A stretch of DNA of 64,000 bases from Pseudalgibacter alginicilyticus (lineage in GTDB: Bacteria > Bacteroidota > Bacteroidia > Flavobacteriales > Flavobacteriaceae). The notes beneath the pieces are model-generated. The model did not search any database. It worked only from the letters and a program-made list of their open reading frames with translations, and had not been told where the DNA came from. Where the stretch lies: the NCBI RefSeq assembly GCF_001310225.1, contig NZ_CP012898.1, positions 3,714,001 through 3,778,000 on the forward strand, in the 5' to 3' direction. The position numbers were made by a program, and so were the translations under genes. Below, piece by piece: positions 1 to 8,958 of this stretch (position 1 is the stretch's first letter; each line of letters begins with the position of its first letter).

Positions 1-65
1 TTAATTAAATGCCTGCTGTTTTTTTATAAAAAATAAGCTTCTACCTAATTAAATAATTTTCCGTT

Positions 66-2345
66 TTGAAACATTACAAATTTAGTTTAGTAAAAAATAA
101 TCAATTGTTTTTTTGTTCTCTCATTTTATTATTACTCACGGTATCTTGTAAATCTAAAATTTATGATGAGCCAATAATATCATTAGAAACCTATCAAATA
201 GAAGAAGGATTTGAATTGCAAATAGCCGCTTCTGAACCTTTTATTGAAGCTCCTGTATCTATGGATTTTGATAATAAAGGTCGTATGTGGGTAGTAGAAA
301 TGAAAGGTTATATGCAAAATTTGGAAGGAACAGGAAGTGAAATGCCTAATGGTACGATTTCTATTTTAGAAGATTGGGATAATGACGGAATTACAGACCA
401 TTCAAAAATATTTTTAGATAGTCTTGTTTTGCCAAGAGCAATTGCCCATGTGTATGGAGGACTTTTATATGCAGAGCCACCAAACCTTTGGTTTGTAGAT
501 ATAAAAGACGATAAGCCACAAAATAAAGTGTTGGTAGATTCTTTATATTCAGATGGGGGAAATGTAGAGCATCAACCAAATGGGTTAATGATGCATGTTG
601 ATAATTGGATTTATAATGCTAAATCTAATTTTAGATATCAAAATAAAAATGGAAAATGGATAAAAGAACCTACTACTTTTCGTGGTCAGTGGGGGATAAG
701 TAAAGATAATTTTGGAAGATTGTATTACAATACCAATTCAACACAATTAATAGGGGATTATGTTTTACCTAACACAGCAATTAAAAACCCATTTTACAGG
801 CCTACTGCAGCGTTTGGAAAAAAGTTAACACCTAATCAAAATGTGTTTCCTCTACATCCAACCTCTGTGAACCGTGGAAATGAAAAAGGTGTTTTGACTA
901 AAGATAGCCTTTTGATAAATGTTACCTCTGCTTGTGGTCCGCTTATTTATAGGGGGAATGCTTATCCTTCATATTATATGGAAAATGCTTTTGTATGCGC
1001 GCCTGAAGCTAATTTGGTAAAGCGTCATATTTTAAATATTAGTGCCGATAAAATAACAGCTAACCAAGCTATTTCAAAAAAAGAGTTTATAGCATCAACA
1101 GATGAAGGTTTTCGTCCGGTTAACTTGTTTAATGGACCAGATGGCAATATGTATGTAGTGGATATGCATCGAGGTATTATTCAAGATAAAGCATTTTTAA
1201 CGCCTTATTTGCAGAAACGATATGCCCAGAAAAAATTAGATACTATCATTGGTATGGGGCGTATTCTTAGAGTTGTAAATAAAGGTAATAATTCAATAAA
1301 AGTTGATGATTTAAATACATTTAGCAATCTAGAGTTGGTAGATTTACTTAGTAGCTCTAATGGCTGGCTAAGAGATAGGGCGCAACAACTATTGATTTTT
1401 AATAATGATAAAGCAGTAGTAACTCGATTGAAAAAAATATTGGAAAATGTTGAAAACCCAATAGCACAAATCCACGCACTACATACCCTAAATGGTTTGA
1501 AAGTACTTGATTTTACAACTTTAGAAAAAGTACTTTACTCAAATAGTAAAAGCGCTACAATAAGTCATGCACTTGTTTTGATAGAACAATTTGCTTCTCA
1601 AAACCGCATACCATCCATATTAAAAATAATAGAAAAACAGACGCTAAAAAACAATCCAGAGATTGATTTATACATATTAAATGCCTTAGGGGATTGGATA
1701 TCACTTTCCTCTGATAAATTTTTTCCAATAATATTGAAGCTTTCAAATAAATACACAAATAATTTGGTGTATCAAGAAAGTTTGATAAGTAGTTTAAGAG
1801 GCTTGGAAGAAGCATTTTTATTATTTTTAAATAAAAAAGAGGATGAAGTCACTATAAGTAAATTGAATGAAATATTATTGACTACCATTTCTAATAAAAA
1901 TAACAACAAAAAGAATTTTATTTACACACAGAAAAGTGTTGGAACCGATGCCAGAACGGCGGGTTACAACATTTTTAGAAATTTTTGTGCAACTTGTCAT
2001 GGAATTGATGGTGAAGGCATTGAAAATTTAGCACCACCGCTTAGAGATTCTGAATATGTAACGGAATCAAACGAAAGATTAGCCTTAATTATTTTGCATG
2101 GATTGTCAGGTCCTATACATGTAAATGGTGAGTTGTATGATTTAGGCATTACTATGCCAGGTTTGGCTAATAATCCTGAATTTTCCGATACAGATATTAA
2201 AAATATTATAGAATATTTGAATAACGCTTTTCCTGGAGATAGCGAAAAAATAAATATTGATAAAATAAAATTACTAAGAAATTTAAAACCCAAAGAAGCT
2301 GATGTTTATACAGAAAACGAACTACTTGAGTTAAAATTAGAATAA
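66..2345 (+). CDS. Lipoprotein: membrane-bound dehydrogenase propeller with C-terminal cytochrome c
   Basis: The 759-residue protein begins with a lipoprotein signal (hydrophobic stretch, then LLTVSC), so it is probably anchored in the envelope. Residues about 35-420 look like the beta-propeller of the heme-binding, membrane-bound dehydrogenase family (for example FNGPDGNMYVVDMHRG). Residues about 430-610 are helical and HEAT-like. Residues about 625-715 form a class I cytochrome c with C641-A-T-C644-H645 binding heme and a later TMPG segment offering an axial Met. The family is thought to oxidise sugars or related small molecules and pass electrons to heme; the substrate here is unknown. The start is TTG: an in-frame TAA lies only 12 bases upstream and no ATG is available. 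The gene stands alone. Confidence 0.8.
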   Translation: MKHYKFSLVKNNQLFFCSLILLLLTVSCKSKIYDEPIISLETYQIEEGFELQIAASEPFIEAPVSMDFDNKGRMWVVEMKGYMQNLEGTGSEMPNGTISILEDWDNDGITDHSKIFLDSLVLPRAIAHVYGGLLYAEPPNLWFVDIKDDKPQNKVLVDSLYSDGGNVEHQPNGLMMHVDNWIYNAKSNFRYQNKNGKWIKEPTTFRGQWGISKDNFGRLYYNTNSTQLIGDYVLPNTAIKNPFYRPTAAFGKKLTPNQNVFPLHPTSVNRGNEKGVLTKDSLLINVTSACGPLIYRGNAYPSYYMENAFVCAPEANLVKRHILNISADKITANQAISKKEFIASTDEGFRPVNLFNGPDGNMYVVDMHRGIIQDKAFLTPYLQKRYAQKKLDTIIGMGRILRVVNKGNNSIKVDDLNTFSNLELVDLLSSSNGWLRDRAQQLLIFNNDKAVVTRLKKILENVENPIAQIHALHTLNGLKVLDFTTLEKVLYSNSKSATISHALVLIEQFASQNRIPSILKIIEKQTLKNNPEIDLYILNALGDWISLSSDKFFPIILKLSNKYTNNLVYQESLISSLRGLEEAFLLFLNKKEDEVTISKLNEILLTTISNKNNNKKNFIYTQKSVGTDARTAGYNIFRNFCATCHGIDGEGIENLAPPLRDSEYVTESNERLALIILHGLSGPIHVNGELYDLGITMPGLANNPEFSDTDIKNIIEYLNNAFPGDSEKINIDKIKLLRNLKPKEADVYTENELLELKLE

Positions 2346-2447
2346 AAACTGCTTTTTTGTATTTCCTGAAAGCTTCTTTATATGAAATATTTAAAAATTA
2401 ACATTATAAATCATTAAATAAATAACGTTTTTTGATTTTTGAAAACT

Positions 2448-2455
2448 TAAATTTG
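2448..2455 (+). promoter_or_regulatory. Candidate -7 promoter element (TAAATTTG)
   Basis: This is an exact match to the Bacteroidota -7 consensus TAnnTTTG, 41 bases before the TTG start of the small acidic protein gene. No convincing -33 TTG was found at the usual distance. Confidence 0.45.
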
Positions 2456-2495
2456 CAATTGAAAACGACTGATTCATTAATATAATTTTACACTT

Positions 2496-2849
2496 TTGGA
2501 AAATAAAACAACACTTTTGTTGATAGACAAAATATTAGAAGATCTTGATAAAACAGGTATAAATACAGATACCTTGATTGATGATTTAAAACAATTAAGA
2601 ACACATGCTTTAGAAGCTGAAATCCCTTTAGTGGTTAAAGTGCTTAGGCTTACTTACGAGCATATTGAAGAAAATGGTAATTTTATGATACCCATGCTTG
2701 TTGAAGAAGAAGATGAATTTGAAGCTATTGAAGTAGCAAACGAGCCAGTTGAGAGTTTAAAATATTTAATAGCTCTTATCCGAAATTTGAAAAACAAAAC
2801 GAATATAGCAGATTTAAAAGAATATAGAGACCTTTTAAATGCCTATTAA
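2496..2849 (+). CDS. Small acidic conserved hypothetical protein
   Basis: The 117-residue soluble, mostly helical protein has no signal peptide and no membrane segment. It is rich in Glu and Leu, with an acidic run (VEEEDEFEAIE) near residues 69-79. I do not recognise a functional domain. The start is taken as TTG because an in-frame TAA lies 18 bases upstream and the next in-frame Met is deep in the protein. A -7-like element upstream and a strong terminator downstream show that it is transcribed on its own. The length and compact gene boundaries suggest a real gene of unknown role. Confidence 0.65.
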   Translation: MENKTTLLLIDKILEDLDKTGINTDTLIDDLKQLRTHALEAEIPLVVKVLRLTYEHIEENGNFMIPMLVEEEDEFEAIEVANEPVESLKYLIALIRNLKNKTNIADLKEYRDLLNAY

Positions 2850-2893
2850 TAGGATACTCTTTTATACACTGTTAAAAAATAGTGTGTTAAGTT

Positions 2894-2940
2894 CAAAAAA
2901 ACAGGATTAAATTATTTCTAATTTAATTCTGTTTTTTTTT
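2894..2940. terminator. Bidirectional intrinsic terminator
   Basis: A 14-bp stem (arms 2901-2914 and 2919-2932, one G-T pair) closes a 4-base loop. It is followed by a run of T on the plus strand and preceded by seven A, which read as T on the minus strand. It lies between the convergent small acidic gene and the hybrid sensor gene, so it can end both transcripts. Confidence 0.85.
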
Positions 2941-3068
2941 ATATAAATTTAAAAATGGAATTGATATGTTTCTTTTGTTTATCAAAGAGAGTTATCAGGT
3001 TGTATCTTGTTTGATTCAATAATTCCTAATAAGCAAAAATCACCTATTATTGCTTACATGTTGTTGTT

Positions 3069-6000
3069 TTATTCTTTTTTGTTCTTTTGAATATACTTTG
3101 TCGGGCTCATTCCATATTCTTTATTAAAACATTTGCTAAAATATTTTTGATTACTAAAACCTGTCATATATGCTATTTCAGAGATGTACATTTTATTTTG
3201 TTTTAATAGTTGAGCAGCTCTTTTTAACTTGATAGTCTTGATGAAATTTATTGGGGTGTCATTTAAAATTAATTGAACTTTTCTGTATAGATTTGCTCTA
3301 CTCATACCAATTTCAGAAGCCAAGAATTCAACTGTTAAAATGTTGTTATTCATATTGTCTTCAATTATTTTAATAAGTTTTTTTATTAATTTTTCATCAT
3401 TGGAGTCTACTTGGATGTCTACAGGAGCAGTTGTTATAAGTTTACTGTATTTTTCTTTAAGATTTTGCCTTGTTTTGAATGTGTTTTTTAGTTTCCAGTG
3501 TAAAAAGTCTAAGCTAAAAGGTTTTTCAATATAATCATTAGCTCCCAAACTTAAACATTCAATTTTTGTTTCGGTTGAGTTTTTTGCAGTAAGCATAAAA
3601 ATAGGAATATTGTCAAGCTCGGTATTCTGTTTAATCTGTTTAAGCATAGAAATTCCATCTTGTACGGGCATTAAAATATCACTAATAATAAGGTCTGGTT
3701 TTTCTTTTGCAGCAGCTATGTAACCTTCTTTTCCATTTGAAGCTTCGATGATAATAAACTCAGAGCTTAATTCGGCATTAATCATTTGTCTTAAATCATC
3801 ATTGTCTTCTACAATAAGAATTTTTGCTTTTTTAGTTAATTGTTTAATGTTTTTATTAATAATTTCAGGAGGAGTTTTTTCAATAACTTGAAATTCGGAT
3901 GTTTTTATAAAATTTCTTTTCAATGGCATACCTGTTTCAAGTCGCTCATTTTTATGATATTTGGTTTTAGAAATTGGGAGGTAAAAGGTGAATTCTGTAA
4001 AAATATGTTCTTCACTTTCAACTATGATAGCGCCATGGTGTCTGTCAATTAGCTTATGTACTAACTCCATACCAATACCAGTACCAGGAATTTGATGCCT
4101 TTGGGGTTTAGTAGCTTGATAGTATCTATTGAAAATGTGTTCTAAATCTTTTTTAGGTATGCCAAGGCCATTATCTTTCACGACACATTTTATATATTTC
4201 CCATTTAAATTATTTTTACCAATAAGAGTATTTGTTAGTTTTAAGCATTCTAATTTTACTGTAATTTCACCTTTTTCTTTAGTATATTTAAAGGCATTTG
4301 ACAAAAGATTAAATAATATTTTTTCTAAAATATCTACATCATACCAACCTATGATTTTTTTTTCATTTGTTATAAAATGATATGTGATAGCATTATTGTT
4401 TGCAAAATCATTAAAGGCATTTTTAATGGTATTAACGTCTTTTACAATATCATTTTTTGATATATTTAATTTTAATTTACCTTCATCAAACTGTCTAATA
4501 TCCATGATTTGATTGATAAGACGGTGCATCCTCAATGTATTATTATAAATACGTTCTGAACTTAAAGGACTTAAGGTGAAATTTTTTTCTTTAACTACTT
4601 TTTCTATAGTTCCCAATATTAATGATAAAGGGGTTCTAAGTTCATGAGAGATATCCGTAAAAAACACCATTTTCATTCTATTATGTTCATTGTCTTTTTC
4701 TCTACTAATAGTTTCTTTTAATAAATTTTTCTTTAATAAATACCACCTTCTAATCAATATAGTACTAATGTATGTTATGGTTATGCCAATTAAAATATAA
4801 ATTAATATAGCCCATGTGCTTTTCCAAATAGGTGGGGCTATTGTGAATGTAAATTTTGAAGGTTCTTCATTCCAAACACCATCGCTGTTAGAACTTTTAA
4901 CCATAAAAGTATAGGTGCCATGTGCCAAATCATTATAATTGGCACTTCTATTTGAAGCATTAGTATAGACCCAATAGTTGTTGAGTCCTTCTAACTTGTA
5001 AGCATATTCGTTTTTATTTGGAGCAGTTAGGTCTAATGATGAAAAGTTAACATAAATATTATTTTGACTGTAAGGTAAAGCAATGGGTTTGTTTGAATAA
5101 ATATTTATTTCGTTTGCAGTATTTAGAGTATTGTTTGAACTAGTATCGTCAATTTCACCTAAGGTAGAAAAACTTGTGATAACGGTTGTAGGTAAAACAT
5201 TTTGAGGAATTAGTTTTTTGGGGTATACGCTGTAAAAACCTTCAGCACAGCCAAAATATAAGATACTTTTATCTGCATTTGAAGTACTCGAATTAAAAAC
5301 AAACTGATTTTCATTAATACCATCTTCAACACCAAAGTAGGTAAATCTTTGGTTTTTTATATTATAAACGGTAAGCCCATCTCGCGAACTCATCCATATG
5401 TTACCATCAAGGTCTTCTTCAATGGCAGAAACAATTTTAGGGCTATTGGCATTTGTATCCTTAAAGTTTTTAAATGTATCTGTTTTTTGTTGATACATAT
5501 TTAAGCCTCCTCCTCTTGTTCCTATCCATATGACACCATTTTTATCTTCATGTAAGCTTAAAATAGCGTTAGATGTTAAACCGTTTTTTATAGTTGGTAG
5601 ATAGTGCTTGTAGCTTTCTTTAACTAAATCAATGATGTATAAACCTTCTCCACGAGTCCCTATCCATAGTTTATTATCGGTAGTTAATAAAAGTGTAGAT
5701 GTATGATTTTTTTTTAATTCTTCAATAACATTTTTTTTAAAATCAGAAATAGTATTATTTGTATTTATTATATCAACACCTCCATTCCATAAAGCGACCC
5801 AAACCTCATTGTTGTTTATAGGTACCAGATCTTTAATTAACTTATTGTATGTTTTAATCTTAATTAAATCTAATTTTTGTTTGTTAGATTTATAAATATT
5901 GAAATTATCCGCTATTAAAAGTTCTGTATCATCGTAGCTATTGGAAATTATATTAGCATTTTTGAGAGTGCCGTTCTTTTTTGAAAAGGATTTAGTTTGT

Positions 6001-7175
6001 GGATTACAACTATAGAGCCCATCGTTCATGCCAACCAAAATAGTATTTGGAGCTTGAATATTAATACTATTAGTAAAACTGTTATTTTTTGTGATTTGGT
6101 TAAAATCAAATAATGAGGTTCTTCCTAAATATTTATTAATCCCTTTATAAGAGCCAATCCAAAGATTCCCATAATCATCATAAATAGTTGAACTAATATG
6201 ATTATTTAATAAATTAACATTCTGAGTATCCTTATTATAATATCTGAAACTATAAATATTGTTATTTCTGGAAGCTTTTATTAAGCCATTTGTAGTACCA
6301 ATCCATAGGTTATCATTACTACTATTAATTGCAGTTGTATTTAAAGTGCCTATAGAATTAAATGTTTCGAGTATTTGTGGATAGTTTTCTAAGATTTCTA
6401 ATTTGCTGTCCGATTTATTATATCCTAAGATGTAAAGACTTTGTGGGGTAATAGCAAGAATTTTATTGTTTTCAAATGATTTTATATCTACAATGTTTTC
6501 TTTAAAATTTGTAGCTATATATTCCCCATTATTATTTAAAATATAAATACCATTTTTGGTTCCTACCCATTGTCTTTCAAAATGATCTTCAAATAAAGAA
6601 ATGATTTCATTATTAGTTTTGTATAAATTATCATTAGTTGCAGTGCTAAAAGTTGTGTCTAAATTTAATTTAGATATATCTTCTTCTATTTTAATTTTAA
6701 GTAAACCTTTATTTTTAAGATTAACTAATAGGTGACCATTTTTTGTTTTACCTTTAACATTGGTGGTGGTATTTTTAAAAAAACCAGTAAATTTGTTTTC
6801 TTTTCTATTAAAATGAATAAGGTAGCTTTCACTGCCAATCCATAAGTTATTGTATTGGTCTTCAATAATTGAATTGATATTGTTATTTGAAATGGAGTTA
6901 GCATTAAAAACATCATATTGATATTGTGTTATATCATGTCCATCGTATTTGTCTAATCCAGAATTGCTTCCAATCCATAAATAACCAAAACTATCTTTAA
7001 ACAATACATTTACTTTTTTATTATATAAAACACCATGAATATCTAATTCATGAAAAATAACAGAAGTAGACTGCGAGTGTACTACAGATAAATAGAATAA
7101 AGAAATAATTAAAATAAAATAATAATGATGTGATTTGGTGTTTTTTAAAACTTTCATATCAAAAGAGTAGGGCAA
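3069..7175 (-). CDS. Hybrid two-component system sensor/regulator (HTCS) of the PUL
   Basis: The 1368-residue protein has the full HTCS layout. A signal peptide or anchor is followed by periplasmic two-component-regulator propeller repeats (about residues 40-700, many copies of NLWIGS/IWIGT-type strands) and a Y_Y_Y domain (about 715-785). A membrane helix (about 790-812) precedes a HisKA domain with H844 in SHELRTP, then a HATPase domain. A receiver domain carries D1166 (LIISDILMPVQDG), and a C-terminal AraC-type DNA-binding domain occupies about 1265-1368. Such proteins sense a glycan fragment in the periplasm and activate the linked PUL. It is transcribed away from the sulfatase-GH-GH2 operon across a 272-bp gap holding two inverted copies of a candidate operator. 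All catalytic boxes are intact. Confidence 0.95.
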   Translation of the reverse strand: MPYSFDMKVLKNTKSHHYYFILIISLFYLSVVHSQSTSVIFHELDIHGVLYNKKVNVLFKDSFGYLWIGSNSGLDKYDGHDITQYQYDVFNANSISNNNINSIIEDQYNNLWIGSESYLIHFNRKENKFTGFFKNTTTNVKGKTKNGHLLVNLKNKGLLKIKIEEDISKLNLDTTFSTATNDNLYKTNNEIISLFEDHFERQWVGTKNGIYILNNNGEYIATNFKENIVDIKSFENNKILAITPQSLYILGYNKSDSKLEILENYPQILETFNSIGTLNTTAINSSNDNLWIGTTNGLIKASRNNNIYSFRYYNKDTQNVNLLNNHISSTIYDDYGNLWIGSYKGINKYLGRTSLFDFNQITKNNSFTNSINIQAPNTILVGMNDGLYSCNPQTKSFSKKNGTLKNANIISNSYDDTELLIADNFNIYKSNKQKLDLIKIKTYNKLIKDLVPINNNEVWVALWNGGVDIINTNNTISDFKKNVIEELKKNHTSTLLLTTDNKLWIGTRGEGLYIIDLVKESYKHYLPTIKNGLTSNAILSLHEDKNGVIWIGTRGGGLNMYQQKTDTFKNFKDTNANSPKIVSAIEEDLDGNIWMSSRDGLTVYNIKNQRFTYFGVEDGINENQFVFNSSTSNADKSILYFGCAEGFYSVYPKKLIPQNVLPTTVITSFSTLGEIDDTSSNNTLNTANEINIYSNKPIALPYSQNNIYVNFSSLDLTAPNKNEYAYKLEGLNNYWVYTNASNRSANYNDLAHGTYTFMVKSSNSDGVWNEEPSKFTFTIAPPIWKSTWAILIYILIGITITYISTILIRRWYLLKKNLLKETISREKDNEHNRMKMVFFTDISHELRTPLSLILGTIEKVVKEKNFTLSPLSSERIYNNTLRMHRLINQIMDIRQFDEGKLKLNISKNDIVKDVNTIKNAFNDFANNNAITYHFITNEKKIIGWYDVDILEKILFNLLSNAFKYTKEKGEITVKLECLKLTNTLIGKNNLNGKYIKCVVKDNGLGIPKKDLEHIFNRYYQATKPQRHQIPGTGIGMELVHKLIDRHHGAIIVESEEHIFTEFTFYLPISKTKYHKNERLETGMPLKRNFIKTSEFQVIEKTPPEIINKNIKQLTKKAKILIVEDNDDLRQMINAELSSEFIIIEASNGKEGYIAAAKEKPDLIISDILMPVQDGISMLKQIKQNTELDNIPIFMLTAKNSTETKIECLSLGANDYIEKPFSLDFLHWKLKNTFKTRQNLKEKYSKLITTAPVDIQVDSNDEKLIKKLIKIIEDNMNNNILTVEFLASEIGMSRANLYRKVQLILNDTPINFIKTIKLKRAAQLLKQNKMYISEIAYMTGFSNQKYFSKCFNKEYGMSPTKYIQKNKKE

Positions 7176-7290
7176 AAATGTTTAGTTGGTGTCTTTTTAA
7201 CCAAGAGTAAGACAAATTACATAATTTTATTTCAATTTTCATCTAAAATAACAAGGCTTATGGTATTATTATGTTAAAAATACAGGGTTT

Positions 7291-7299
7291 AAATGTTGC
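7291..7299 (-). promoter_or_regulatory. Candidate HTCS operator, copy facing the sensor gene
   Basis: On the minus strand this reads GCAACATTT and points toward the HTCS gene. The same 9-mer occurs before the SusC operon (18688) and before the second sulfatase (29840). A near copy lies 34 bases away in opposite orientation (7333). Binding by the HTCS is inferred from position only. Confidence 0.45.
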
Positions 7300-7332
7300 A
7301 TAAGCCATTGCTTAATGTAAGTAGCTAAGACT

Positions 7333-7341
7333 GCAACATAT
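7333..7341 (+). promoter_or_regulatory. Candidate HTCS operator, copy facing the sulfatase operon
   Basis: This copy reads GCAACATAT, one mismatch from the copies at 18688 and 29840. It lies 48 bases upstream of the TACTTTTG -7 element and points toward the sulfatase-GH2 operon. Confidence 0.4.
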
Positions 7342-7380
7342 TTAGGCTACTTATAAGAAAATCTTTTTTTATTTTGCTTA

Positions 7381-7388
7381 TACTTTTG
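7381..7388 (+). promoter_or_regulatory. Candidate -7 promoter element (TACTTTTG) of the sulfatase operon
   Basis: This exact TAnnTTTG match lies 60 bases before the sulfatase ATG and 48 bases after the GCAACATAT motif. It has no clear -33 element, which suits an activator-dependent promoter. Confidence 0.5.
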
Positions 7389-7447
7389 TATTCTGTTGAA
7401 AGATGTGTGTTTATTAGGCTAAACACACTTAATTTAAATTTAAATAA

Positions 7448-8914
7448 ATGAAAAAAAATATGGTTTTATTGTCAGCTTTATCGTTGGCTTTAGCATTTTC
7501 TTGTGTTAATAATAATAATAATAATAAAAATAATGAGCTTGTAGAAGAGAATTCAAATAAACCCAATATTATTTACATTCTTGCTGATGATCTTGGTTAT
7601 GGAGACTTAAGTAGCTATGGACAAGAAAAATTTACCACACCAAATATTGATAAGTTAGCTTCTCAAGGGATGCTTTTTACTCAGCATTACTCCGGCAATA
7701 CTGTTTGTGCGCCATCACGCTCTGCGTTACTAACAGGTATGCACACTGGGCATACACCGGTTAGAGGAAATAAAGAAATTGCTCCCGAAGGACAGCACCC
7801 TATACCAGATGAGACTTATACTTTGGCAGAGTCATTAAAAAAAGCAGGCTATGTTACTGGGGCTTTTGGAAAATGGGGTTTAGGGTATCCTGGTTCAGAG
7901 GGTGACCCTATTAATCAAGGATTTGATGTTTTTTATGGATATAATTGTCAACGATTAGGGCATCATTATTATCCATACCATTTATGGTCAAATAGAGACT
8001 CTATTGTTTTAACAGGGAATGCAGGAACTAAAAAAGAAATGTATGGCCCTGCATTAATTCATGAAAAAACCATCGAGTTTATAGAAACCAATAGAGATAC
8101 ACCTTTCTTTTTATATGTGCCTTCTATAATTCCTCACGCGGAATTAGCAGCTCCAGAATCATATATAGCTAAAAATAGAGGGAAATATTTACCAGAAAAA
8201 AGTTATAAAGGAACTGATGGAGGTCCTGATTACAGACAGGGTAAATATGAATCGCAAACAGATGTTCATGCCACTTTTGTAGCAATGATAGAAATTTTAG
8301 ATGAGCAAGTGGGTGAAATCGTAGCAAAAGTTAAAGAATTAGGTCTTGAAGATAATACTATAATTGTGTTTACGTCTGATAATGGTCCACATAGCGAAGG
8401 AGGAGCAGATCCTGAATATTTTAACAGTAATGGTCCTTTAAAGGGGATTAAAAGAGATTTATATGAAGGAGGTATTAGAGTACCTATGATTGTTAAATGG
8501 CCCGGGAAAATCAAACAAGGCAGTAAAACAGATTTAATATCTGCTTTTTGGGATGTGTTTCCTACATTTTCAGAAATTGCGGGCTCCAATGTCCCAGAAA
8601 AATTAGATGGTATTTCATTTCTCCCAACCTTGTTAGGAAATGCAGATGAACAAAAACAGCATGCGTATTTGTATTGGGAATTTCATGAAAGAGGAGGCAG
8701 GCAAGCTATTAGAAAAGGAAAATGGAAAGCTGTTAAATATAATGTTCTAAAAAAACCTAATGCACCTATTGAATTATATGACCTTTCTATTGATATAGGT
8801 GAAGAAAATAATGTAGCGAGTCAACACCCTGATATCGTTAAAGAAATGGAAACTATTTTAAAAGACGCTAGAACACCTTCAGAAGTATTTACATTTAATC
8901 AAGTATCATTCTAA
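7448..8914 (+). CDS. Sulfatase (S1 family, arylsulfatase type), lipoprotein
   Basis: The 488-residue protein has a lipoprotein signal (ALAFSC) followed by a short Asn-rich linker. Its alkaline-phosphatase-superfamily sulfatase fold starts with the metal-binding ILADDLGYGD. The formylglycine motif is C87-A-P-S-R, with the following LLTGM. FGKWGLG and the late metal site FTSDNGPH are also present, and the length is normal for the family. It should hydrolyse a sulfate ester on an algal-type glycan in the periplasm or at the cell surface; the exact S1 subfamily cannot be set by eye. It is the first gene of an apparent four-gene operon with the hydrolases downstream, under a promoter shared with an HTCS site. 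Confidence 0.92.
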   Translation: MKKNMVLLSALSLALAFSCVNNNNNNKNNELVEENSNKPNIIYILADDLGYGDLSSYGQEKFTTPNIDKLASQGMLFTQHYSGNTVCAPSRSALLTGMHTGHTPVRGNKEIAPEGQHPIPDETYTLAESLKKAGYVTGAFGKWGLGYPGSEGDPINQGFDVFYGYNCQRLGHHYYPYHLWSNRDSIVLTGNAGTKKEMYGPALIHEKTIEFIETNRDTPFFLYVPSIIPHAELAAPESYIAKNRGKYLPEKSYKGTDGGPDYRQGKYESQTDVHATFVAMIEILDEQVGEIVAKVKELGLEDNTIIVFTSDNGPHSEGGADPEYFNSNGPLKGIKRDLYEGGIRVPMIVKWPGKIKQGSKTDLISAFWDVFPTFSEIAGSNVPEKLDGISFLPTLLGNADEQKQHAYLYWEFHERGGRQAIRKGKWKAVKYNVLKKPNAPIELYDLSIDIGEENNVASQHPDIVKEMETILKDARTPSEVFTFNQVSF

Positions 8915-8958
8915 ATTTAGGTTTAGTAGTTTCAATATTAGTATTTTAAATTTTTTAT

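Noticed and set aside
7505-7535. AAT-type trinucleotide run near the start of the first sulfatase, as a possible phase-variation tract.
   Set aside because: The unit is three bases, so slippage would only change the number of Asn in the lipoprotein linker and not the frame.
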